A stretch of DNA of 64,000 nucleotides, from positions 558,001 through 622,000 of the forward strand of contig CAVWAJ010000015.1 in NCBI GenBank assembly GCA_963752965.1. The letters are read 5' to 3'. Shown piece after piece: positions 34,922-44,263 of the stretch (its first letter is position 1; every line of letters begins with the position of its first letter). The position numbers and the translations under genes are program-made. The DNA comes from QHXW01 sp963752965. GTDB lineage: Bacteria > Acidobacteriota > Terriglobia > Bryobacterales > Bryobacteraceae. Under the pieces are notes generated by a model, which saw only the letters and a program-made list of their open reading frames with translations, searched no databases and was not told the DNA's origin.

Positions 34922-36721
34922 GTGCAGACTGAGGCGCGACCGGCTGAAATAAGAGTTCCCCAAATCACAGTACTGGACGCTGGCGGACAATACTGCCACC
35001 TGATCGCCCGCAAGGTGCGCGACCTCGGAGTGTACGCGGAAGTCCGTGCCAGTGAGACGCCAGCGGGCGCGCTCGCCGGGCGCAAAGGGCTGATCATTTC
35101 CGGTGGCCCGTCTAGCGTATACGATCCGGGCAGTCCTACTGTTGATCCGCAAATCTTCCATGACCACCATGCGGTGCTGGGCATTTGCTACGGCCAGCAG
35201 TTAATGGCGCACCTGCTGGGTGGGATCGTACAAAAAGGCACGAAAGGCGAGTACGGCCTGGCCACCCTGGAACTGAAGGGAGGACCGGAGACGCCGATAT
35301 TCGCCGGACTGCCGGACCGCCAACAGGTATGGATGAGCCACCGCGACCTGGTGACGGGCCTTCCGCCGGGATTTTCCAATCTCGGAGCAACGTCCACCTG
35401 CGCGTTGGCGGCCATGGCGGCTCCCGAGCGTGGGCTTTACGCCGTCCAGTTCCATCCCGAGGTGGTTCACACCACCCAAGGGAAACGCATCCTCTCGAAT
35501 TTCTTGTTTGACGTCTGCGGGTGCGTGAAGGATTGGGATCCGCGGAACCGAGTGCCACTCATTGAAGAGGACATCCGGCGAACAGTGGGCGATCGCAACG
35601 TGTTTTTCTTTGTGAGCGGCGGCGTCGATTCTACCGTGGCGTTCACGTTATGCTTGCGCGCGCTCGGCGAGAAGCGCGTGCGCGGGATCTACGTTGATAC
35701 CGGGCTGATGCGACAGGGAGAAACGGAATTCGTCCGGAGCATGTTCGACACCTTGGGCGCGGGCACGGTCTCCATCGAGCGCGTGGAGCAGCAGTTTCTA
35801 GGGGCGCTGGCCGCGGTGCGCGATCCGGAGGAAAAGCGCCAGATCATCGGCGAGGAGTTCGTGCGGGTTCAGGAACTGATCATCGAATCACGCCACCTGC
35901 TCGACGGTCACTGGATTCTGGGGCAGGGAACGATCTACCCCGATACCATCGAATCGGGCGGAACCGAGAAAGCTTCCGTTATCAAGACGCACCACAACCG
36001 CGTAGCCGGCATACAGCAACTGCTGGCGGCCAAGCGGATTGTTGAGCCGCTGAGCGCGTATTACAAAGACGAAGTACGCGAGATTGGCCGCGAACTGGGC
36101 ATTGCAGAAGATGTGCTTGAACGACATCCGTTCCCCGGGCCAGGGCTGGCCATCCGTTGTCTCTGCGCGGAACACGATGAACCGGTCTCGCAAACGTCGA
36201 ATGGCTATCTGCTACCGGTGCGATCGGTAGGTGTGCAGGGCGACGAGCGCAGCTACGCACCGGTGCTGGCGCTCGATCGGTTTCCAACAAGCGACGGCGC
36301 GTTGCAGAACGAAGCCACGGAGCTGATTAACCGCGTACACGGCATCAACCGTGTGGTGGCGCGCGTGGCGGGCCGGATCGCCTTGGCCGACTTGCGGGTC
36401 TCGTCGAGCCTGCTTTCGCCCGAGCGTCTGGCGCGGTTGCGCCATGCGGATGCCATCGTTCGACGGCTCTCGCACCAGAGCGGTTTCGATCAAAAAGTCT
36501 GGCAATTCCCGGTGGTGCTGATTCCCGCCGGCTCGGCCGCTCAGCCGGATTCCGTCGTGCTGCGGCCGATCGATTCGGTGGACGGCATGACGGCGCAATC
36601 TGTCGCGATGGACGAGCCGCTGCTGCGAGCGATCGCCGGAGAGCTCCTCGAAGTCGAGGGCGTTTGCAGTGTGTTCTACGACCTTACACATAAGCCGCCG
36701 GCTACGATCGAATGGGAGTGA
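34922..36721 (+). CDS. guaA: GMP synthase (glutamine-hydrolysing), long form
   Basis: This enzyme makes GMP from XMP with ATP and glutamine. The N-terminal class I amidotransferase has the triad Cys89 (GICYGQQL), His178 and Glu180 (QFHPEV). The ATP pyrophosphatase loop is SGGVDST (232-238). The C-terminal dimerisation end is canonical (TAQSVAMDE, VFYDLTHKPPATIEWE). At 599 residues it is about 75 longer than the usual bacterial protein; the extra sequence lies at about 415-540 and starts LLPVRSVGVQGDERSYAPV, which recalls the eukaryotic-type enzyme. The GTG start at 34922 uses AAGGA overlapping the ctpA stop. Confidence 0.93.
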   Translation: MQTEARPAEIRVPQITVLDAGGQYCHLIARKVRDLGVYAEVRASETPAGALAGRKGLIISGGPSSVYDPGSPTVDPQIFHDHHAVLGICYGQQLMAHLLGGIVQKGTKGEYGLATLELKGGPETPIFAGLPDRQQVWMSHRDLVTGLPPGFSNLGATSTCALAAMAAPERGLYAVQFHPEVVHTTQGKRILSNFLFDVCGCVKDWDPRNRVPLIEEDIRRTVGDRNVFFFVSGGVDSTVAFTLCLRALGEKRVRGIYVDTGLMRQGETEFVRSMFDTLGAGTVSIERVEQQFLGALAAVRDPEEKRQIIGEEFVRVQELIIESRHLLDGHWILGQGTIYPDTIESGGTEKASVIKTHHNRVAGIQQLLAAKRIVEPLSAYYKDEVREIGRELGIAEDVLERHPFPGPGLAIRCLCAEHDEPVSQTSNGYLLPVRSVGVQGDERSYAPVLALDRFPTSDGALQNEATELINRVHGINRVVARVAGRIALADLRVSSSLLSPERLARLRHADAIVRRLSHQSGFDQKVWQFPVVLIPAGSAAQPDSVVLRPIDSVDGMTAQSVAMDEPLLRAIAGELLEVEGVCSVFYDLTHKPPATIEWE

Positions 36722-36730
36722 CGCAGGTTC

Positions 36731-37645
36731 TTGCGGATCGGCATTCACACTTCGATCTCCGCGTCGCTAGAGAACTCCGCGCTGAAGGCCGCGGAGCTGG
36801 GGGCTAACACCTTTCAGATCTTTTCGGCGAGCCCACGGATGTGGCGCGCTTCGATGCCGGCCGCGCACGACATTGCCGCGCTGCGCCGGGCCAGAGAGCG
36901 GCTGGATCTGCGCCCGTTAGCCATCCATGTCAACTACCTGATCAATCTGGCGTCCCTCGATCCGGTGATTCGCGAGAAGTCGGTCACGGCCTTTCGAGGC
37001 GAGCTGGAACGAGCCGCGGCGATCGGCGCTGAGTATCTGGTGACTCATCCTGGCAGCTATCGGGGGCAAGCGGTGGAGCAGGCGATCGCGGCGTTCGCGC
37101 TGGGCCTGGCGGAAGCTGCGAGTGGTTTGGCGCGTTCTGTTACCGTGCTCCTGGAGAACACGGCTGGTGGTGGCGCGCATATTGGCGGCCGGCTGGAAGA
37201 GTTGCGGCTCATCCGCGATCTCGCCGCGCGCGAGACAGATATCGAAACCGGTTACTGTCTGGACACCTGCCACCTGCTGGCGGCGGGGTTTGACATTGCG
37301 ACCGAGGCCGGGCTGGAGACGACCGTGGCCGCGGCAGACCGAACACTGGGGCTCGATAACGTGCGGGTCATTCACGCCAACGATTCCAAGGGGCCGCTCG
37401 GGTCACACCTCGATCGTCACGCAAATATCGGGGAAGGGCACATCGGCGCGGAAGGGTTTCATCGCATCCTGACGCATGCGAAGCTGCGGGAGAAGCCGTT
37501 CATCTTAGAAACGCCCAAGGACGAAGAGGGCGATGACCGGCTGAATGTCGAGATGCTCAAAAAGCTCGCTCAACCGAAGATGGCGCCGATGCGGAGCGAA
37601 AAACCTGGCAGAATGTCCGGCGCTTCCAAAAGGTCGGTGTCCTGA
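36731..37645 (+). CDS. nfo: Endonuclease IV (AP endonuclease), C-terminal tail atypical
   Basis: This zinc-dependent enzyme cuts DNA at abasic sites during base-excision repair. Family marks are GIHTSISASLENSALKAAELGANTFQIFSASPR split over the first strands, LAIHVNYLINLA, YLVTHPGSY, VLLENTAGGG, GYCLDTCHLLAAG, HANDSKGPLGSHLDRHANIGEGHIG and FILETP. The metal ligands (His, Glu, Asp, His) are all present. It starts at TTG 36731, after guaA. After the usual end (LNVEMLKKL) it runs on for about 26 residues that are antisense to the Uma2 gene, so its original stop has probably been lost. The enzyme should still be active. Confidence 0.92.
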   Translation: MRIGIHTSISASLENSALKAAELGANTFQIFSASPRMWRASMPAAHDIAALRRARERLDLRPLAIHVNYLINLASLDPVIREKSVTAFRGELERAAAIGAEYLVTHPGSYRGQAVEQAIAAFALGLAEAASGLARSVTVLLENTAGGGAHIGGRLEELRLIRDLAARETDIETGYCLDTCHLLAAGFDIATEAGLETTVAAADRTLGLDNVRVIHANDSKGPLGSHLDRHANIGEGHIGAEGFHRILTHAKLREKPFILETPKDEEGDDRLNVEMLKKLAQPKMAPMRSEKPGRMSGASKRSVS

Positions 37646-38115
37646 AGGACGATGTGAGGCCGCGCGGCTTCGCGCCAGACCTCAACTTCGCGCGTCTCCG
37701 GGTACACCACCCAAACACACTGCCCGCCGGCGGCGAAATACTGGCGGATCTTGCGCCGGACGGCGGAGACGGTGTCGGTGGGTGATAGCACTTCGACGGC
37801 TAAGTCCGGAGCGCCGGGGATATCCGCATTGGGATCGAGATGGCTGGCGCGCTCGGCGCGAAGGAACGAGACATCCGGAGCGCGTTTCGTGTTGGGGCCG
37901 AGGACGAATAGGTTGTCGGAGTTGAAGACCTCGCCGACTGGGTGGTTTCTTAGATAAGCTCGTAGCTCAAAATCCAGGTTTGCAACAATCCGGTTGTGTA
38001 GCGGCCGAGGCTTCGTCATGACGACCAGTTCTCCCTCGTCGAGCTCGTAGCTCAGCTCGTCCGGTTCTTCCAGCCGGTCGAAATCCTCGACGCTCATCAG
38101 CGTCTTCACGCCCAT
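37570..38115 (-). CDS. Uma2 family (DUF820) restriction-endonuclease-like protein
   Basis: This 181-residue protein is of the Uma2 family, which has a PD-(D/E)xK nuclease fold and is greatly expanded in cyanobacteria and some Acidobacteria. Visible core: YELDEGELVVM, RAPDVSFLRAE (Asp), PDLAVEVLSPTD (Glu-x-Leu), RRKIRQYFAAGGQCVWVVYPETREVEV (Lys). Its cellular role is unknown. It is convergent with nfo and overlaps its 3' end by 76 bases, and is divergent from leuS by 53 bases. Confidence 0.9.
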   Translation of the reverse strand: MGVKTLMSVEDFDRLEEPDELSYELDEGELVVMTKPRPLHNRIVANLDFELRAYLRNHPVGEVFNSDNLFVLGPNTKRAPDVSFLRAERASHLDPNADIPGAPDLAVEVLSPTDTVSAVRRKIRQYFAAGGQCVWVVYPETREVEVWREAARPHIVLQDTDLLEAPDILPGFSLRIGAIFG

Positions 38116-38168
38116 GGTTTGATTCTACAACCGCCAGTTCGTTACCATCGTTTGCATTAGCCCCCAAA

Positions 38169-40616
38169 ATGCCAGAAAAGTCTTACGATCACAAACAGAT
38201 CGAGTTGAAGTGGTTTGACCGTTGGGCAGGCGAAGACCTGTACCGCGCCGAAGAGAATTCCGCCCGCCCGAAGTATTACGTGCTCGAGATGCTGCCGTAT
38301 CCTTCGGGCGCGCTGCACATCGGCCACATCCGGAACTACTCGATCGGCGACGCGCTCGCGCGCTACAAGTGGATGCGCGGGTTCAACGTGCTGCACCCCA
38401 TGGGCTGGGATGCGTTCGGGCTGCCCGCGGAAAATGCCGCGATCGCCAACAAGCAGCCGCCGCGCACGTGGACTCTATCCAACATCGCGAAGATGAAGGC
38501 CACGCACCGCCGCTTCCAGTTCAGCTACGACTGGAGCCGCGAAGCCACCACCTGCGAGCCCGATTACTACCGCTGGAACCAGTGGTTCTTCCTGAAGATG
38601 CTGGAGCGGGGAATCGCCTATCGCAAGAAAGCGCTGGTGAACTGGTGCCCGCAATGTGCCACTGTATTGGCGAATGAGCAAGTAGTGGATGGCTGCTGCT
38701 GGCGGCATGAAACCACACAGGTGGAGCAGCGGGCGCTCGAGCAGTGGTTCTTCAAGATCACGCAATACGCGGACGAGCTGCTGGCTGACATGGCGCAGCT
38801 CGAAGGCAACTGGCCGGAGCGCGTGCTCACCATGCAGCGCAACTGGATTGGGCGCTCGGAAGGCACGGAAGTGGATTTCGGCTCCGAGCTCGGGCCGATC
38901 CGCGTCTTCACTACTCGCGTTGATACGATCTTCGGCGCTACCTGCGTGATCCTGGCGCCGGAGCATCCGCTTGTCGAAAAGGTGCTAGACGCGCCGGGCC
39001 GCGCGCGCGCCAAGGCGATGGTCGATGCCCGCGCCAACCAAGATCCGGGCGATATCGAAAAAGAGGGATTTTTCACGGGCCGCTACGCCGTCAACCCTTA
39101 CAGCGGTGAGCGTGTGCCGGTGTGGATCGCGAACTTTGTGCTGATGGGATATGGCACGGGCGCGATCATGGCTGTTCCCGCGCACGACCAGCGCGATTAT
39201 GAGTTCTGCACCAAGTACGGTATCGCGATTCGTCCTGTGATTCGTGCCGAGAGCGGACTGCTCGCCGATCTTGCAAGCATGAAGGCTGCGTTTCCGGATG
39301 ATGGCATCGTTGAGAATTCCGGCGAGTTTTCGGGGCTCCGGAGTTATGAAGCGCGCCGTCGCATGTCGGCGAAGGCTGAGGAGGAAGGCTTCGGCACGTC
39401 CGCGGTGACTTATCGCATCAAAGATTGGGGTGTTTCGCGGCAGCGGTATTGGGGAACGCCGATCCCCGTGATTCACTGTCCGAAATGCGGCGTGGTGCCG
39501 GTTCCCGAAAGTGACCTGCCCGTTCTGCTACCGCAGAACATCGCAATCACCGGCCAGGGCCGTTCGCCCCTCGATGAAGTGCCGGAGTTCGTCAACATGA
39601 ACTGTCCCAAATGCGGCGGCCCCGCGCGCCGCGAAACCGACACGATGGACACGTTTGTCGATTCGTCTTGGTATTTCTACCGCTATTGCGACCCGAAGAA
39701 CGATCGTGCGCCGTTCGATTCGGCCAAGATCGCATATTGGTTTCCCATCGATCAGTACATCGGCGGCGTGGAGCACGCGATTCTGCACCTGATCTATTCG
39801 CGCTTCTTCACCAAGTTCATGCGAGATCTCGGTCTGGTGAAGAACAACGAGCCCGCCGCCCGGCTGTTCACGCAGGGCATGGTGATCGCCGAAGGCACGA
39901 AGATGTCGAAGTCGAAGGGCAACGTGGTGGGAGGTGACGCTGTCGCCGAACAGTACGGCGCTGACACCACGCGGCTATTCGTGTTGTTCGCGGTTCCGCC
40001 CGAGAAGGAGATGGACTGGACCGAATCCGGCGTGGAGGGCATCTACCGTTTCCTGGGCCGCATCTACCGGTTTGTCACGCGCAATGTCGATCGCGCGCGC
40101 GAGGCGAGTGCCGCTTCGACCGACGCGGATAAACACATTCTGCGTAAACTGCATAAGACGATCAAGAAGATCACGGAAGATTTCGAGACCCGCTGGCATT
40201 TCAATACTTCGATTGCCGCCATCATGGAGCTGATGAACGAGGTCTACGCCGAGGAGGCGCGGCTGTCGGGCGCCGTGCTGGCGGAGGTGATCGAGAAGCT
40301 GGCGTTGTTGCTCGGTCCATTGGCGCCTTACCTGGCGCAAGAGTTGTGGGAAGAGCTGGGCAGAAGCGGACCGGTGTTCAAGGAATCGTGGCCGGCATTC
40401 GATCCGGACCTGGCGAAAGAGGATGAGGCACAGATTGTTGTACAGGTGAATGGCAAGCTACGCGCTCATCTGATGGCTCCGTTCGGGACGCCCGAAGACG
40501 TGCTGCGCCAGCGCGCACTCGATGAGCCGAAGGTGCAGCCGTTTGTTCAGGGTAAACAGGTGGTAAGAGTTATCGTGGTGCCAGACAAGCTGGTCAACAT
40601 TGTGGTGAAAGGATAG
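38169..40616 (+). CDS. leuS: Leucyl-tRNA synthetase
   Basis: This 815-residue class I synthetase charges tRNA-Leu. The HIGH motif is at residues 50-53 (ALHIGHIRNY) and the KMSKS loop at about 578-582. A CP1 editing domain lies between them (VFTTRVDTIFGATCVILAPEHPL, NFVLMGYGTGAIMAVPAHDQRDYEF). It has a zinc-type CPKCG pair in the middle region and the anticodon-binding and C-terminal domains (QIVVQVNGKLR). Length is normal for bacteria. It is followed two bases on by a Tat-exported oxidoreductase gene. Confidence 0.97.
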   Translation: MPEKSYDHKQIELKWFDRWAGEDLYRAEENSARPKYYVLEMLPYPSGALHIGHIRNYSIGDALARYKWMRGFNVLHPMGWDAFGLPAENAAIANKQPPRTWTLSNIAKMKATHRRFQFSYDWSREATTCEPDYYRWNQWFFLKMLERGIAYRKKALVNWCPQCATVLANEQVVDGCCWRHETTQVEQRALEQWFFKITQYADELLADMAQLEGNWPERVLTMQRNWIGRSEGTEVDFGSELGPIRVFTTRVDTIFGATCVILAPEHPLVEKVLDAPGRARAKAMVDARANQDPGDIEKEGFFTGRYAVNPYSGERVPVWIANFVLMGYGTGAIMAVPAHDQRDYEFCTKYGIAIRPVIRAESGLLADLASMKAAFPDDGIVENSGEFSGLRSYEARRRMSAKAEEEGFGTSAVTYRIKDWGVSRQRYWGTPIPVIHCPKCGVVPVPESDLPVLLPQNIAITGQGRSPLDEVPEFVNMNCPKCGGPARRETDTMDTFVDSSWYFYRYCDPKNDRAPFDSAKIAYWFPIDQYIGGVEHAILHLIYSRFFTKFMRDLGLVKNNEPAARLFTQGMVIAEGTKMSKSKGNVVGGDAVAEQYGADTTRLFVLFAVPPEKEMDWTESGVEGIYRFLGRIYRFVTRNVDRAREASAASTDADKHILRKLHKTIKKITEDFETRWHFNTSIAAIMELMNEVYAEEARLSGAVLAEVIEKLALLLGPLAPYLAQELWEELGRSGPVFKESWPAFDPDLAKEDEAQIVVQVNGKLRAHLMAPFGTPEDVLRQRALDEPKVQPFVQGKQVVRVIVVPDKLVNIVVKG

Positions 40617-40618
40617 GC

Positions 40619-41947
40619 ATGAGCGATCGCAGGGAGTTCTTGAAAGCCGCCGGAGCGGCGCTTACGACTTCGATTTTCACGGGGAATGTGCGCGGTGCAA
40701 ATGACCGGATTCGCGTCGCCTTCATCGGTACGGGGCGCATGGGTACGAGCAGCCTGGAGACCGCAGTGCAAATGGCGGACGTGGAAGTGCCGGTGGTGTG
40801 CGATGTCTACCAGCCGAACCTGGAGAAGGCTGTGGCCGCCAGCGCGCGCGGCGCCAATGGCACGCCCGGCGTACGCTCACCAGCCAAGGCCATCACTGAC
40901 TTTCGCGAAGTCCTGGCCGACAAGTCGATCGACGCCGTGAATATCTCGACCCCCGACCACTGGCACGCTTACATGACCGTCGAAGCGTGCAAGAACGGCA
41001 AGGATGTCTACGTCGAGAAGCCCATTTCCGTCACCATCGACGAAGGCCGAAAGATGGTGCAGGCCGCGCGCAAATACGATCGCGTCGTGCAGGTGGGCAC
41101 CTGGCAACGGTCGGGTCTTCATTTTCAGAAGGCAGTGGAAATCGTGACGAGCGGCCGGCTGGGGAAGGTCACGTTCGTGCGCACGTTCAACTACGGCAAT
41201 CAGCCGCAGGAAGGGATCGGCAATCCGCCGGACTCCGAGCCACCCGCCGGCCTCGATTGGAATATGTGGCTGGGTCCGGCGCCCGCGCGCCCGTTTAACA
41301 GCAACCGGTTCGGTGTGCATCCCAAGGAGTACTCCCGGTTCCGCTGGTTCTGGGACTACGCCGGCGGCATGATGACCGATTGGGGCATCCATCTGCTGGA
41401 CATCGTGCAGATGGCCTTCAATGAAACCGAGCCCACCGCGATTACCGGCCTCGGCGGCAAGTTTTATCTGAAGGACAACCGCGAGACTCCGGACACGCTA
41501 CAGGTGACATACGAATATCCAAACGGGATGGTCGCCACGTATGAGAACCGCGAGTGCAACGCGCAGTCAATGTTCAAACACGACTATGGCATATTGTTCC
41601 ACGGCACCGAAGGTACGCTATTTGTGGACCGAGCCGGTTACGAGTTGGTGCCCGAGAAAGGCTCAAAGCTGGCAGCGTCATTGAGCGAAGCCGAGGAAGA
41701 AAAAAGAGGGAACGATGCTTTTGCGGCTCACTGGCAGAACTTCATCGATTGCATCAAGACGCGCAAGCGGCCGGCGAGCGATATAGAGATCGGCCATCAC
41801 TCGACGACCACCGCGATTCTGGGGAACATGGCGTATCGCAGCAAGCTGCGTCTCGATTGGGACGCGCAACGCGAAACCACCATGCAGACCGAGGCGCGGC
41901 ATATGTTGAAAAGGGAGTATCGTAAGCCATGGAAATTAGAAGTCTAG
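40619..41947 (+). CDS. Gfo/Idh/MocA family oxidoreductase, Tat-exported
   Basis: This 442-residue NAD(P)-dependent enzyme acts on sugars or sugar acids. It begins with a twin-arginine-type leader (SDRREFLKAAGAALTTSIF), so it is probably exported folded. The Rossmann domain follows (RVAFIGTGRMGTSSLETA), then the family motif STPDHWHAYMTVEACKNGKDVYVEKP with the catalytic Lys. The C-terminal domain (WDYAGGMMTDWGIHLLDIVQ) is the form common in Acidobacteria, Planctomycetes and Bacteroidetes. It overlaps the M55 peptidase gene by 19 bases. Substrate unknown. Confidence 0.92.
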   Translation: MSDRREFLKAAGAALTTSIFTGNVRGANDRIRVAFIGTGRMGTSSLETAVQMADVEVPVVCDVYQPNLEKAVAASARGANGTPGVRSPAKAITDFREVLADKSIDAVNISTPDHWHAYMTVEACKNGKDVYVEKPISVTIDEGRKMVQAARKYDRVVQVGTWQRSGLHFQKAVEIVTSGRLGKVTFVRTFNYGNQPQEGIGNPPDSEPPAGLDWNMWLGPAPARPFNSNRFGVHPKEYSRFRWFWDYAGGMMTDWGIHLLDIVQMAFNETEPTAITGLGGKFYLKDNRETPDTLQVTYEYPNGMVATYENRECNAQSMFKHDYGILFHGTEGTLFVDRAGYELVPEKGSKLAASLSEAEEEKRGNDAFAAHWQNFIDCIKTRKRPASDIEIGHHSTTTAILGNMAYRSKLRLDWDAQRETTMQTEARHMLKREYRKPWKLEV

Positions 41948-42786
41948 GCCGATTAGGCATTCTTGCCTGCGCGCTGGCTGCCGCGCTTTCCGCTCAATCG
42001 AAGAAGACTGTTTTTCTCATCACGGACGCCGAAGGTGTTGCCGGCGTGTGCCGCCAGGACCAGACCGACCCCAAAGACCAGGAGATGCGCCAGCTCCTCA
42101 CGGGCGAGATAAACGCCGCGGTTGATGGCTTATACGCCGGTGGCGCAGACGATGTGATCGTCTGGGATGGGCACGACGGCAGCCAGACGCTTTCTGCGCT
42201 GACGATCCATCCGCGGTCCAAGCTGATCATCGGCGACCTGGGTGTGACGATGACGCTCGAGCGCCATTACGCGGCCATGGGCTTCATCGGTCAGCATGCC
42301 CGCGCAAATAGCAAGGGCGGCATTATGGCCCATAGCTATAGCTCACTCGGCATTCAGACCATGCTCATGAACGGCAAGCCCGTGGGGGAGATCGAAACAC
42401 GCGCCGCGCTCGCGGGAGCGTTCAATGTGCCGGTGATCTTCTTGAGCGGCGACCAGGCAGCTGCCGATGATTTGCACGCCGTAGTCCCGGACGCCGAAAT
42501 GGCGGTGGTCAAAGAAGGCTTTTCGAACTATGTCTGTCAGACGTTGTCCGCGCCAGCGGCTCAGAACTTGATCCGTGACCGGGCGCACCGCGCCATGCAA
42601 AGGATTGCCGAGATCAAACCGTATAAGATCGAAGGCCCGGTCACCATCCAGATCGAGTACACCACCCGCAACGCCCTCGGCGTGGACGCCAGGCTGCGCC
42701 CCGGCGCGGAAATCATTGACGCTCGTACCATCCGTTATAGCGGCAAGGATTTTATGGAGGCGTGGACGAGGTCGGAACGGTTTTAG
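41929..42786 (+). CDS. M55 family metallopeptidase (D-aminopeptidase DppA-like)
   Basis: This 285-residue zinc peptidase of the DppA family cleaves D-amino-acid dipeptides such as those from cell-wall turnover. A signal peptide (LGILACALAAALSAQ) indicates export. Zinc ligands lie in ITDAEGVAGV, VWDGHDGS, FIGQHARA and AHSYSS, and the late core is VIFLSGDQAAADD. Its start overlaps the oxidoreductase gene by 19 bases, and its 3' end overlaps the convergent lnt gene by 35 bases. Confidence 0.92.
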   Translation: MEIRSLGRLGILACALAAALSAQSKKTVFLITDAEGVAGVCRQDQTDPKDQEMRQLLTGEINAAVDGLYAGGADDVIVWDGHDGSQTLSALTIHPRSKLIIGDLGVTMTLERHYAAMGFIGQHARANSKGGIMAHSYSSLGIQTMLMNGKPVGEIETRAALAGAFNVPVIFLSGDQAAADDLHAVVPDAEMAVVKEGFSNYVCQTLSAPAAQNLIRDRAHRAMQRIAEIKPYKIEGPVTIQIEYTTRNALGVDARLRPGAEIIDARTIRYSGKDFMEAWTRSERF

Positions 42787-44263
42787 CTATTTGCACTTTC
42801 CGCTTCAACAGCGCACCAGCAAGAATACCCGCGCCCAGCAGCGCGCACACAACCGGAAACCAGTCTCCGTGCCTCGTGTAGAACGTCGTCTCCTTCACGT
42901 ACGAATATCCCGTGCGGGAAGCCGAGGCCACATAATTCGGCAGCGTACCCAGCAGCCGGCCGGCCGGGTCGATAGTACCGGTGACACCGTCGTTGGTAGA
43001 GCGCAGCAGCCAGCGGCGGTTCTCTGCCGCGCGCATGCGCACAATTTCCAGATGCTGCAACCGGGCGGCGCTCTTGTCGAACCAACTGTCGTTCGAGACG
43101 TTGATCAGCAGCTCAGCGCCGCCGGCTGCGAACTGGCGGACAAAACTGGGGAACACCGATTCGTAGCAAATGAACGTAGCGATCTTGTGATCGCCCACGG
43201 GCAAGACGACTACCTTCTCGCCCGGCTGGAAGTCGCCTACCTCGGTTGAAATCTTCTTGGCGAAGCCGAACGGCCAGGGCACAAACTCGCCGAACGGCAC
43301 CAGATGGACTTTGTCGTACCGGCCCACGGGTTCACCGGACGGAGCGACGAGCAGCGCGGAGTTGAGCGGCGCGCCCTCGGAGGTGTGCCCAACCACGCCG
43401 GCGAGAAAGTAAGTGCGCGTCACACGCGCGAGATCCGCGGCCAATCGCAAGTATTCCGGGTCGTCGGCGTACAGCGGAGCAGGGACTTCGGGCCACACCA
43501 ACAGTTGCGGCGGCTGTGATTTGTCACTGAGCACGGCGCTCATCGAAAGGAACGCCAGCCGGCGCTCGAGCGTCGCGAGACTCTGCGGCGTCCAATCCGC
43601 GGTGTCGGAAATGTTCGGTTGCGTGAGGACCGCCACCTGCTTACCTGGATGAAAATCAGGGAGGCGCGGCAGCAGAATCATCAGGGGCAGCGGCACGAGC
43701 CACGCGAGTTGCCAGCGCGAGCGCCGCAGGAACGCCACCGCCAGCCCGGTGGACATCATCGCAAACACAAAGGAAAGCCCGTAAACGCCGGTGTACGGTG
43801 CGAGGCGCATCGGCACTCCCATGTCCACGCCGGCGTTACCGAGAGCCAGCCAGGCAAAACCAAGCGGGCCGTGGGTCACTTCAATGGCCACCCATAGTGC
43901 CGCGACTCCCGGAATGGCCCAGGGGGTCTGTATGGCCATGCCGGCCAGCAACGCAAACACCGCCATGTGCATCGCTTTGGCCAGGCAGAATAGAGCGAAC
44001 AATGCCCAGGCCACAACCGGCCCGACGCCCGCGTACTCCGCGAGCGTGAACTGAATCCAGTAGCACACGCCGAACCAGTAGATGATGCCGCACACGTATC
44101 CGAGCAGGAACTGATGCATCAGGCGGGGTTCACGGGCTACGGCAACGAGCAAAGGCGCGAGCGCCACCGGGGCGAGCCAGGCGAGATCAAAATGAGGAAA
44201 AGCCAGAATCAGCAGAACCGCGGTGAGCACGGCGAGCAGATACCGCATCCACCGTGGATTCAA
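42752..44263 (-). CDS. lnt: Apolipoprotein N-acyltransferase
   Basis: This 503-residue inner-membrane enzyme adds the third acyl chain to lipoproteins. Eight or so membrane segments occupy the first 200 residues and the last 30. The periplasmic nitrilase-like domain carries the triad Glu259 (VWPEVPAP), Lys318 (RYDKVHLVPFGEFVP) and Cys366 (FICYESVFP). Its presence fits a diderm envelope and the lipoprotein seen at 9223. It overlaps the lipA stop by four bases, so the two are co-translated. Confidence 0.96.
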   Translation of the reverse strand: MNPRWMRYLLAVLTAVLLILAFPHFDLAWLAPVALAPLLVAVAREPRLMHQFLLGYVCGIIYWFGVCYWIQFTLAEYAGVGPVVAWALFALFCLAKAMHMAVFALLAGMAIQTPWAIPGVAALWVAIEVTHGPLGFAWLALGNAGVDMGVPMRLAPYTGVYGLSFVFAMMSTGLAVAFLRRSRWQLAWLVPLPLMILLPRLPDFHPGKQVAVLTQPNISDTADWTPQSLATLERRLAFLSMSAVLSDKSQPPQLLVWPEVPAPLYADDPEYLRLAADLARVTRTYFLAGVVGHTSEGAPLNSALLVAPSGEPVGRYDKVHLVPFGEFVPWPFGFAKKISTEVGDFQPGEKVVVLPVGDHKIATFICYESVFPSFVRQFAAGGAELLINVSNDSWFDKSAARLQHLEIVRMRAAENRRWLLRSTNDGVTGTIDPAGRLLGTLPNYVASASRTGYSYVKETTFYTRHGDWFPVVCALLGAGILAGALLKRKVQIAKTVPTSSTPP

